DNA from: Carallia brachiata
Lineage: Eukaryota; Streptophyta; Magnoliopsida; Malpighiales; Rhizophoraceae
Assembly: GCA_021464245.1 (NCBI GenBank)
Contig: JADCRB010000078.1
Span: forward strand, 2,045,192 to 2,109,191
Reading direction: 5' to 3'
DNA: 64,000 bases
The position numbers were made by a program, and so were the translations under genes. Position 1 is the first letter of the stretch, and each line of letters opens with the position of its first letter. The notes below the pieces were generated by a model. That model saw only the letters and a list, made by a program, of their open reading frames with translations. It was not told where the DNA came from and searched no databases. Below, one piece after another: positions 49,701-61,239 of this stretch.

Positions 49701-52700
49701 ATTTGCTTTCTCTTGCTGAACCATCTCATGAGCTTTTGGTGGTTCCTCCACAATGCTTGAAGGCGGATGTGAAGCCTGAAGACTATTCTCATGTTTATTT
49801 ATTTGACACTGGAAATCGTTACTCTCTTTTAAGTTATCATCAATTTTAACGCCTGTCCTTTGTTGCAAAATAGTGGGTACCATCTGATCCAAAAGATTTG
49901 GACTCTCAACTCTACCCAGCATCCCTCCCTTTTCTAAGTCCACCAATTCACCCGAAATAGTCTTACCTTGAAAGCCAACTAGTATCTCCCCCTCTTCAAA
50001 ATCTTGCGAATCCGGCACGGTTAATTTGGAAATTTTTGAATAACATGACCTTGGTGGCATCTCTCCCTTTTCCAAATCGCCCAGCTCATGTGGAAGTTTC
50101 TGGCTCTCAAAGCCCATTCTTATTTGTTCTGCTGCCAAATCTTGCTCCTCGCAAGATGTCATTTGCACATCATTAGTGTTCATTTGTACATCTCCTCCCA
50201 AATATTCTTTTTCTGATGCTGTTGCTTTTGAATTCTCAACATGATCTGAGGCCTCAACTTTTTCTACACTTCCCAAATGACGTGCAAATGGTTTTTTAAT
50301 ACGTTGCAGCTTGGATGAAATATAATTTGCCTCCAGTTCCTTGCATTCAAACCTCAACTGCAGGTTTGCAAGTATAAGCGATTCCTTGTGATCAATCTTG
50401 TGTTTCAAGAAGTCAGCAGCCATCCAACACTGTCCATTGCAAATTTTGTCAAAAAATCTCATACAACATTGTACCAATGGCTCCATACAAAGCACATAAT
50501 TATCTCAAAAAAGTGTTTCCGTACAAGTAAAATTGGACATAAATGGGGATGTGCTTTACCTCCATTTATGCCTAACAAGATGAAAGGAAGGGAGGCAAGG
50601 CAAGATGTGAGGGAACTAACTAGCAGTATGTGTTATTGCACATGTTGTGTGTTTGCATGGTTTCTCATTATTTGAAATAGTCAATAAGATCTCCCTTTTG
50701 CTAATGGAAGTGCAAATTTTGTAGCCTACTAAACAGAAAATCCAATAACAGGATATATGTTCCAGTGTAGTCATGGTTTCTCAATTATAATTCTGGGATG
50801 CAACGGAAAAGTTTTGGTTATCTTCGGCAGTATATGATTTGACAACATGAAACACATGGAAGCAAGACATTGCTTATTTGGACCAATACTCCAATCAGGT
50901 GGTTATAATATGTCTAGGAATTATTTAACAATGTAACGACTAGTTATGCTGAATAGGTTGTGGTATATAGTAATGCCAAAAGAAAGATGGCGAAGAGGTG
51001 TCAGATAGTTTGTATCATAATTGGTTCAGATTAACAAGTGGTACTCGGCTATTCCAAACATAATTTGATTATTTCGGTCAAAACATTCCAGACAAAGGGC
51101 ATAGACATTTTAGCATGATACTAGCTGATCTCTCATATTCCTAAAGACGTTATGAAGAAAAAGCGGACCACCAACTTTGCCCCATAAAAAGTTACCTGCC
51201 TTTTGTTGGGGGGAGGGAGAGGAGGACAGAATTTTCCATATATCTTTTTCTAAATAAGGACATCTCTAGATTTTAGATTGTGATTGACATGAAGATAATT
51301 GTATTGGCGATTCATGCATCAAAAGTAGTCTTAGTATTAGTTTGGGTCTTACCACAGATATCTGAAAGGCCTGGAACGTAGATATAGTCTTCCAACTGAC
51401 ATTGTACTCGCCCATTATATATTTGAGCAATGCAACAGCAGTATCCTTGACATTATCCTGCATAAGACGTCAAAGCACTTGGTTGATTTTTCTGTGTTAA
51501 GCACATCAGCATCCCAAATATTACAGTAAAACATATTTGGTCAGCCAAAACTCTTTTGAAGATATACTAGTTCACATAAAATGTTTGACACAAAAATATT
51601 TGCTCTACTTGTTTGTGTGCACAGTGATAAATTATTGTCATTCTTTATTACCATCACTTATAAATTGCTTTAAATTGTGTAGTGCCCACAGGCGCAGATA
51701 CTCCATGATCACAAATTAACTTTGCACACTAAGCATTGATACTAAAGGATCAATTCCCGCTTGAAGTTTCCCATTTAAGCCTATAGTTACTAATTTTCCT
51801 TTAAGTGGGTGAATGGTTCACACAGAAGCACACACCTCAGTTTGATCCGCGTACAAAAAATAACATTGTAGAAAAAGTATACACATTGCCAAAGAAAAGT
51901 CCGATCAAGCATGGGAAAGTAGCAAAAGTACTGTAGCATATGAAGAAAGAAAATGAAACCCTAGAGAAGCACTTCAAATGTGGAGAGCACCATACTGGAA
52001 GTTTTAGAATCTTGCAGAGCTGTCTTATATCAAGCTTCAGAGAGGACAGTGAGTTATTTTGTAGACTAGGTAGCATATTTCGGGACTCCAATACAACTTT
52101 GTCAGCTTTTGGTGATCCTGTAAAATCAATCACCACAGGATGCATGGTTGAAGGCCTATTTACCTGATTGGAGGAGCTCTCTTTACCTGCCAAACAATTA
52201 AAAAGAAAATTCATCACTGTTTCAATGTCCTAAAAGCTACTCAAAGAGGGGAATAAAAGATGACCAAAAATGGTGAAAATTATTCTGATTTCAATCGAAC
52301 ATTGGACAAACTTTTCTCTGGTATCATACAAGGGACCAGCTATAGAATAGAAAAATTAGTACCAGTCACTTTATATTCCTTATCTGCAGCTATTGCCCTT
52401 CTCCTGCGTTTTGACCTTGGTCTCAAACATGTGGGATCCACTTGCTTGTCGAACCCCTTGCAGCTAACAGCATCATTTCCCAATTTGGATTTTTTTGGAA
52501 AGTTACAGAGAAACTTAAGTTTTCTTTGAGATCTTGAGGATGCCTCTGGAAGAAAATACCATTGAGGTCGCCTTGCTTCTAGCAGATACTTCCAGAAAAG
52601 AAGAGGATCATCAGTTTCTGCAGAGTCAATTTCCGTTTCTCCAAGTAGTAAAATATTTTTGACATATGCCCCTCCACTTTCCTCAGCTTTTGAAATGTAA

Positions 52701-55700
52701 GAGTCACTGCTAGGGATGTGTTCAGTGCCGAAAGGTAAGAGGGACAGTAACTCACACAGCACACCATCCAATCTTGACCACTCAGAAAACAAGTTTGAAC
52801 CGGGTACAGATGTTATACACCCATGGAAGTCATCAAGCCTGTTGAATAGACGAGATACACCCCATCTAAGCAGGGTGTTGCAAGTAGTCCGATTCATGCA
52901 ATCTATGGTGTGATCTACAGTTATGCCTTTCTTGGCAAGAATCAAAACCATTTCTTCAGAAGTGAAACATGTATACAGTCGAAACACTGTTAACTGCTCA
53001 AACTGTGAATTTATTGTGATCCTACGCAAGGATTTCAAGTCATTCTGTGGATCCCAATCACTGTCAAATAGTATAACAGTGTCTACTGAACAAAGTTTAA
53101 TACTTGGGAGACAAGCACGACTGTCAATTAAGAAAACAAACTTCCCACTATCTCTATCGTTAAACGTATTCAACGCAGCCAGCTTCTTTGAACGAGCATA
53201 TACACCACCAATACCATCAATTCGTGCATAACAGTCCCTACCAAATCTTTGGCTGACAAAATCTTCCAAAATATCTCCAGCAGAATCTTTTCCAGAGCGA
53301 CCTACTGACTGCCATGGCATAACTGATCAAATACAGAATAATTTGCAGTCACAGGCATCTAGACCTTTTTTTTTTTCTTTAACTGACAGTCAAAAACAAC
53401 TGGTTGACATAAATAAACTTGTAAATGACTAAATTCTGCATCATAGAGTTTTGAGAGCCACGGCAATCAATGAACTAAGTTAAAAGGTTACACTACCAAT
53501 CAATAAAGATAATAAAAAATTGAATTGGCTGGGACCCAAGTACAATGTGGTTACACATGTTATTTTTATCTTTCAGCTTGATGGTCATACAGGCTAAAGA
53601 AGTGGAAATTTTAAATTCTCTGGAGAATTAACAGTGAAGAACAATATTCTACAAACTCCAAAATTACAGTTGAAAAGATTGTAGGCTATGTCATGCCTTG
53701 TTTTTTTCTTCTGAAGCATGATACAAGATAAAGCTGGATCAGGGTGCATGCCTTGAAGACTTAGTGCGAGGTATAGATCACTAATGAATATGGACTCCAA
53801 GCAGACTTCAATTTGCTTTTTATTAAATCTGTAGCTTTTTTAACAGAAAAGCTAGCATCTCAATGACAATATGACAACAACTATGATTACATATACCATT
53901 ACTTTGATCAAACTAGCGGCTACCTGGAATATAATTAAAGCTCTAAGACCGCGAGTTTTGATTTCTGGAAGTATTTTGTCAAGAAGCAGTAGTTTTCCGC
54001 TCACTTGCACTTCAACATTCAAAAGCTCTTGAACGGGAGAATCATTTAAGATTATGCTTTGTAAAGACTGATCCAGAAGATAAGGATGGTCGCAGCACTG
54101 GAAAACAGGAGCATAGTAAGTTATAAAAACTTGACAGAGTCAAAAATGGACATTTTTTTCTTGGAATCTAAACAGGTCCAACCTTCCTAATTGACATAAC
54201 AATTTCACGTAGGGAATCAGGTGACTCATTCTTTGAGACCGAGCCAAGCACTGCATAGTTTGAAAGCAGAATGCTACAGTACTGTTCGAGTTGCACATTA
54301 GACAGCCAGACAGGTACCCAATACTCTGTGAACCTCAAGACACCTGATTTGCACTCATATGCCATGTAAGCTGTCAATCTTTCTTTCAATTCACAGAGTT
54401 CAGTAGCGGAGTGGATCTCGTATCACTACTATCCTCAAGTCTGGAATTGAGCAGGGAAAGCATAGTAAGATAGTCAGCTGGACAATCCTGTAAGAAAGAC
54501 AGCCGACTAATCAGCTTGAGGCATGACGGTACCAAGTATCGGTATCATGAAATGAAGTGTAAATTAAAAGGAGCATACCTTAATTTGAGTGCTCACAAGA
54601 AGCAACCTCATATCAGTAGCTAGTGACTTGAAGTGTTCAAAATGCTTTGAAACACTGGAACGTTGGCATTCATCAATAACAATAGCCTTCCATTCTATAC
54701 ATGTTAGCACTTCCACATCCTGCATTATTCCTTGTGTCAGTCTGTTACGGTTTTGATAAAATGAGATTACAATGCAGCTTATGAGCTTCAAATTGTCCAC
54801 TGCTGAACCACTAAACTGTTATGGAAAAGGGAGGAGCAGAAAAGAAATTGCATAAGATTACCCATCACCTAGGGGCAAAGATTCTTCTTTGAATTAAAGA
54901 CAAACAACCCCCCCCCAAAAAAAAGGTGAATATGATGAACATAAATCAAGAAGAACAATACTTTAAAAGAATCACGTTCTTCTCTGAAATTCTTTATATG
55001 AAGAAAAACATGCTGCAGCATAAGGGAACTCAAAAACCAAATAAGAAAGGAACAGTTACCTCAACAACAACATCAGAACAGGATAATAGCACTTCAAACA
55101 TAATTTGACATCCTCCATCATAAAATTTCAATGATCTGATGCTACTCCTGGCATTTTTGCTTCCCTTGTAAACTATAAGATTGGCAGATGGTGCCAAACG
55201 TGAGAACCCAGCTTCCCATACGGAAAGACCACAGGAAGTGGTAACTATAAGAAAAGGCCTCCGTACAACATGTTGCAAAGATAGAACAAATAAAACCACC
55301 TTTGCAACTCTCTCCTGCAAAACACAGCCAAAAAATTACTTTTAACGATTACTTCAGTCAGGCTCACGCACTCACTTTGCACAAAAAAAAAAAAATCACA
55401 TTACATGGGAAAACTCTTGAAATGTAATAGACACTTTGATAGCAACTGCTTCGGATGACACTTCACGAGTTACGGCGAAATTAATGAAGGCAGTCCTAGA
55501 ACTACCAAAAATTATCTACCTGGTCTAACTGGTCATCAACGACAATGGCATTCTGCCTTTTGTTCCAACGATGACGAAGCTTGTCCACATAAATTAAATA
55601 ATCTTTATAAGCTTCAGGTAAACTTCCAGACGGCAAGTCCTCCAATCTAGGAAGTTTAGCTTCTCCCTCCTGTGGTACCAAGAAGATTTAGTTCAGTGTT

Positions 55701-56535
55701 GTTGCAAGATTGAGACGTGTATGGCCATGTAACACAAATGTAGCATTAAGGTACTCAACAAGAAAATGGTGAATACGACCAATATCCGTTGGTCCAAGTG
55801 ATAAGAAACTCGACATCCCTTAAGTAAGGTTTTGGGATCGAGCCTTGTGAATAGAAAGAACGGCGCTGGGAGAACTGCCCCATAATGGATCCGACAGCGT
55901 TCAAACAGGATTAATCGGGTCCAATGGGCTTCCGAATACGAGGGGAAGACCAAAAAAAACAAGAAAATGGAGAATACGTGAATGCATCGATTAAGTGAAG
56001 AGCTTTAATATTATGCAAAAGGATTAGAACAACCTCTCTGATTTCACTACTGCGAGCATTTTCTCTAGTGGATTCTTCTTGAGTCGTTCGTTTCCTCTTT
56101 CCCAGTATATCTAGCAGGGGATTATCATTAATATAGCCAAAATTACACATCATTCAATTAAGTATAGTACCACAACAAAAAATAAAAATAAATCTTACTT
56201 GAAATTACAGCATTTTTGGTGTTTAAGCACAGCCACCGTCTATAAGCGCGAGCGTTCCGACTCAGCCTTTCGGAACCATTAAATCGGGCCTTAAATCTTC
56301 CATTTTCAGTTATTCCAAAATTTTCAGTATCTTGATTGGATTCTTTTCCACTCTTGTTTAACTCCATCTCTACAATTTCCATAACCGAACCTGTCTCAGA
56401 AGGCGCGTTTGGAACAGGAAAACGCGGGGACAAGCCCGGCCGCGGCCGTTCGAACAACTTCAGCCACCTCGGCTTGTTAAAACGGTTCAGTCTTCTCTTA
56501 ACTAAACCAGCCGACTTTCCCGCCGCAAGATCCAT
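46730..56535 (-). CDS. MOM1: MOM1-like transcriptional silencing protein (frame broken once)
   Basis: MOM1 is a plant nuclear protein that silences transposons and repeats largely independently of DNA methylation. Exons, minus strand: 56199-56535, 56034-56110, 55520-55669, 55060-55314, 54579-54719, 54183-54487, 53924-54097, 52363-53308, 51996-52186, 51353-51457, 48795-50429, 48126-48491, 47817-48018, 46730-47214; about 1789 residues with the lesion bridged. Residues 160-700 form a decayed SNF2 helicase region: PFLIVTTSCGLSVWEAGF, IDECQ at 289-292 for motif II, CCDHPYLLD, and FDSDWDPQND. Motif I is VDDQLDQERVAK and the Q..GR motif VI is gone, so ATP hydrolysis is doubtful. Exons 12-13 hold the coiled coil DPLQIEIDRLRKNDE through KYDRLLQDAEIALMQRR, matching the CMM2 dimerisation motif. 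Exon 11 (545 codons) is acidic, with two 68-residue repeats. Exon 6 is one base short (near 54425), giving an early TGA at 54386-54388. Confidence 0.9.
46761..46970 (-). repeat. Coding tandem repeat, 35 residues x 2, C-terminus of MOM1-like protein
   Basis: The 105-nt unit beginning ATTGGCAAGC (plus strand) at 46761 recurs at 46866. Both encode ASVVGT(T/I)PAP(R/K)QPA, then SHHTYLPP, then the end (M/L)RLP, so the frame is kept. It lies next to the stop codon. Confidence 0.85.
49287..49694 (-). repeat. Coding tandem repeat, 68 residues x 2, in MOM1-like exon 11
   Basis: TTCCTCTGCATTGAGAGCAA occurs at 49287 and 49491, a 204-nt period. Each unit encodes VTLSGGDCL, LSNID(E/D)ER, then SAALPLPSD(G/S)SEIALNAEE. 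Units differ at scattered positions but stay in frame, covering about residues 1140-1275 of the protein. Confidence 0.88.
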
Positions 56536-58490
56536 CGTGCTTTCAATAACGAGAATCTTATCTGCAAAAAACTAGTAAGTCGAAGCTCCAACGCTTTCAC
56601 ACGTCATCTTTGGACTAAACGCACCATCCTCAAGAATCACAGAAATTAAAAAACCAGCGCGACGGAATCGAATCATCAGGCTGCTTGAAAGAAAGCAAAA
56701 TGAACAGAGAAAAAGAAGCCAATAGGAAAAACTAGCATTCTAGTGCAGCCAGCCACCGGTGGTGCCGGTGAGATATTTTATATATTAAATTATTCATTCA
56801 TAAGCCATTGGTGCACTTTCAGTTGCCAAAAACTGAACTGTTTTGCACATGGCTGGCTTTCAGTGGCCACACCTCCCACAAATGTGGCTGGCTTTCAGAG
56901 TCTGCTTAGTCCAGGTCTATATAAACAATTTTCCAGATGGCAAACAAACTTTCAAGGCAGCCAAACAAAAAATCAAGAATCTACTAAAAAATAAAGCCAA
57001 ACAAGAAGATATTCATTTTTTTACCGAAAAAAAAAATGCGGCAAAAGGAAGAAAAAAAATATATATTCGGAAAGTTGCTTTCAATTAAAAAATTGCAATT
57101 GGAAATTACTGCGATTTTAAGCGATCAAGAAGGTAAAGTTCATGTAATCTTCTTTCTTTCTTTGTGTCTTTCTTCCTCTCTCTCTTTTCTTTGTTTCTTT
57201 CCGCCTTTTTTGCTGCATTTTTCGTGTGCTTGTTTTGCTCAGTTTTATTCTGTAATGGGAATGAATCTGTACTGCGAGTCTGCAACGCAGATAACACTAA
57301 ATGAAGCTGTCAGGGAACACACCCACCCACGCGCTCTCACTGGAAAAGACGACAAAAGGAAGTTACGCCACGTGGCTCTTTTTTTTTTACTATAGTTGCT
57401 TGTTAAGCAAGTTTGGAGGTGACAATGACAATTGACAGCTGCAATCAACAAAGGGCCATTCAAATCACATGATTAATAGCGTAGAAAACATACATCACTA
57501 TAGTGCAATAAATATATAGAAATTTAAAATATTAAATTATAAAAAAATATTAAATTTTAATAAAATAAAATTTTAAATATTATTAAATTAATTATACATA
57601 TACATTTTCACGTAATAAACATTTTAATAACAATTTGAGTTAATTATTAATAATTTTAGATGAGTTGGACTAACCCCACTCAAAATATATAAAAAAAATA
57701 ATCAGGCGTTCGTGGATTACAAATACATAAAAATTGTGGTAATTACTATATAAAAATATAAAATAAAGATATTTCTCGATCTTTGATTTTGATTTTGATG
57801 CTTCGAAAACGGGCTTAAAGAAAAAAGAAGAAAATTCAGGTGCTGGTTTTTGCTGGAGTAAGCAACAGGGTTGCCATGGAGCTTCCTGTGATGGAGCATG
57901 AAGAAGGTGTTAAAAGTGGGCCTGGGACCTGGGTCCCTAATTCAGGTTATTGATTTTTTTCTTTTCTCCTTGTTTTTTTTTTTTTCCAATGGAGCCAGAA
58001 ACCGGCAAACTGCAGAAGAAGGAAAAATAAGAAAAGGTACTCCCTCAACGCACCAAGACCTTACATCGATGTAGTACTGTGCATCTGCTTTCACATTCAT
58101 TTCATTTGAAAAAAAAAAAATTAAGAGATAGAGGCGGGCATACATTCTCTTTGTTTTTTCTTGATCATCGTGGAGTGCACACGTTCTATCGGACGTTCGA
58201 ATGGGAGGAATATGAGTTTATCAGTTGATCTAGTGATTAAGGAACTTGATAAAATGTAAATCTGTTCGCATGAGAAAGAATTTTCTTGAATTAATTTTCG
58301 GCGAAGTCGTAGGATACATGACGGATGATTACAGATCAAGCCTAACAATGGTTTGAAAAAGATCAAAATGATATATATTTTTTTTCAGATCAAAATGATC
58401 TGAATTTCAAAATAGAAACAACTACGTCGTTAATCTCTATTTGTTGTATGCACTTATACCATAATAAAGCCGTCTGGAACCGTTTTAGCA
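56536..58490. other. MOM1-like 5' flank and intergenic region
   Basis: The 5' UTR and promoter of the minus-strand MOM1-like gene should lie in 56536-56750. Beyond that the sequence is AT-rich. A 25-codon frame with a GCCATGG start context lies at 57876-57953; its translation is not recognised. Confidence 0.45.
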
Positions 58491-58493
58491 TTA

Positions 58494-58840
58494 TGGTATG
58501 TTTGTTTTATTTTAAAAAGTACGAAAACAAAAGGTTAGCGATGAAAAATTTTAATTTTTTTTTATCATTTTTTTTATTTGTGTTTTAGTTATTTAAATAA
58601 TTTATTATTTTATTTTTTTATTATTTTTTATTTATCTAAATAATTTTTTAAAATAATTTTTTATCTCATAATTTTTTTATTATTTTTTATAATTTTATTA
58701 TTTATTTAAATAATTTTTTATCTCATAATTTTTCTATTTTTTTTATACATTTTTTTATCTATTTAAATAATTTTTTTCTTCATAATTTTTTATTATAATT
58801 TTCTCGTTTACTTTCTCACGATACGATACAAAACAAACTG
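58494..58840. mobile_element. Short TIR element (MITE, TTA target duplication)
   Basis: TTA at 58491-58493 and 58841-58843. The left end TGGTATGTTTGTTTTATTT pairs with the reverse complement of the right end CAGTTTGTTTTGTATC. The interior is T-rich with repeated TTTAAATAATTTTTTATCTCATAA units. Confidence 0.48.
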
Positions 58841-58843
58841 TTA

Positions 58844-60127
58844 GAATGGGTCGACCGAAAGACTACGAGGGCTATTTTCGGTTTTTGGGTATGCGACTAT
58901 GCGAACATCATGGACTTGGAAATCCATTCTATTGCTGGGACGTATCCAATTGTGGCATTCACCCCTTACATGGATAGGAGTGGAGAAAGGAGAAGAACGG
59001 GAAGAAAATTAAGAAAAAATAGTTAATACTTGTATTGAAAAATATCTTAAAATTATTATGTGAGCGTGCGTCCGTAACACGCATAGATTATTGTTACATT
59101 AATTAATTATATATTTTGATTAATTAATTGACTGTTATAAAATTAATTAATAGTTGTGTGTCTAAATTATTGGTTACTGTCTAAAAAAAGAAGTCCTTCA
59201 GTCTTAAAAAGACAAATCCATCAAAACTTTCTCTACAAAATTTTATAAAAGGGTCATTACTGATAATGTTTTGCTGCAAAAAAACAATATCTTAATATCT
59301 TGTTAAAATATTTTTTCTCCAAATTCTTAATTTCACTTCTACACAAATGCAGTAAAGGGTTTCATTTTACTCTGAGAGAAAATTCATATTAAGACTCTAG
59401 CGCAGTAATTAGAACACAAATATTATTTTAAAAAAAATGACTTACGATACACAACTTAAAGTAGTTTTTAAAAATTTATTTTTTAATTTTCAATTTACTG
59501 ATTCAACACAGAGTCGATAGAATAGGGAAAATAATGCAAATCTTCAAACAAATTGATCAGTGTTGTATATGATCTTTCAATCGCAACAGCCAGCTAGGTA
59601 CAAGTTATTAATGCAATTTGGGCCAATTGGTGCATGCGTGACATTTTCCGGTTTCAGTTGTAATTAATAGTTGCCCCCACTTCTTGTCAAGGAAATCAAT
59701 TAAAATGTGTTAAAACTTAAAATACATAATGAAGAAGGATTTGGGGAATTATAAGAGTTGTTAGGCATGTAAGTTCAGTGTAATCCCCCTTCTTATTGAC
59801 AAAGCGTCATTTTAACGGAGACCAAAAACACTTCGGTCCAATGGCGCAAAAACCCTTGTTGAATTGTTGATCAAGCCCCGTGTCCTTATTCCCTACAAGC
59901 TTATTCCTGGACCGTAGGACTTATCCCCATCCCCATGGCACTCCCTCGCAACCACATTCCAGCAACCATTTTCCTAGACCCACTCTCAAAAAAAAGAAAA
60001 ATAACCATTTTCTCATACCTATCTGGCTATCTCCTTATGGGAGTACACTTGGCCTACTTTCATCAATTTTGGATTGATCATGTTATCTTTCCAAGATCAG
60101 TCACATAAATGCGCATTAGGTAGTCCA
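58844..60127. other. Intergenic, no gene seen
   Basis: AT-rich to about 59800, then more balanced composition. No supported open frame. Confidence 0.55.
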
Positions 60128-60255
60128 CCATTTTAGGGTGGGTTCCTGTCCCCTGGACTGAATAGAAAACCCTTCACAATACCTTCAATTGCTACTATTT
60201 CATGATGTTCATCAATGAATATTTTTGCATTCTCCATCAAAAAAAAAAAAAAAAT
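60128..60255 (+). mobile_element. Possible 3' tail of a LINE or retrocopy
   Basis: Balanced sequence ends with TGATGTTCATCAATGAAT, then TTTTTGCATTCTCCATC and a 17-nt A-run (60239-60255). This is the look of a poly(A)-tailed reverse-transcribed insert, similar in style to plant L1 3' ends. The 5' limit and any target duplication were not identified. Confidence 0.3.
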
Positions 60256-61239
60256 GCTTTTGATTGATCATGGTGGGTTTGGAGGTCTGCCGCGACTCAA
60301 AGTACTCAACTTGATGATTGGGCCGTCTTCTTCAGTAGTCGTAGGGCTTAGTGTGTTTGATTGATCATAGTGGGTTTGTTTGTGAAGTTGGAAAAGAGCG
60401 CATAAAAGGAACTTCCATCCCAAATTCCCAATGTCGCTAACATTCGCTAACCGTCAGTCAAATAACATAGTCAACTTAAACATGCTAAAAAAAAATTAAA
60501 AACAAAAAGTCAACTTAAGGTTTTGTATTTATGATACTCGTCTTTTTTTTTTTTCCTTGAACATCATCATACAAATAATTTAGAAAAGGATATCGGCAAG
60601 TAAATAATATCTTTAAAATATTTCTCATACACGTAATATATTTTTTTATTTATTTATCTGTCAGATAATTTAATTTAGACTAAAATTTAGATATTAAATT
60701 ATCTCAATTATTAGATAAATGACACAAAATTATATCATTTTAAAAGTGCATTTATGCTTTCTAACCTACGATGATACGACCTATTTAGTTGACCGAACCA
60801 TTTAGAGGGTTGACTCCATTCTGGCCGCGGTTTTATTATTAACAAAAAAAGAAAAAAAAAAAAAAACAAAGACACAGGAGTGCAATGCAAACATGTAGCA
60901 AGGCTCGCGAGGGTATTAAAGTAAATTCACTTCTCTTTCCTCGAGTAGGACAACGAATACTTTTTTTTTTTTTTTTTTTTGCCATTACACTTTCAAAATT
61001 GAATGCGATAAACAATAGCAAAAAAAATATAAATTTTTTTTATTACACAAAATAACAATTTTATTACATAAAATAACAGTACATTCGAACAGATATTCAA
61101 TTTTAAAAGTTTACTTTTTTTTCCTTTTTCTGAAATAACACAACGGCTACTTTTGCGTGAAAATTAAGTCGGCATGCGCGCTTAAAAGAACCCCCAAACG
61201 TAAGTGTTCCCATTCCAGTTGGTTCTAAGGTCTCCCTCC
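60256..61239. other. Intergenic, upstream of the right-hand locus
   Basis: Poly-A and poly-T runs at 60840-60866 and 60961-60980. TTTGATTGATCAT(G/A)GTGGG occurs twice (about 60257 and 60357). No gene seen. Confidence 0.5.

Noticed and set aside
49297..49701. 134-codon plus-strand frame
   Set aside because: Antisense shadow of the 68-residue repeats in the MOM1-like gene.
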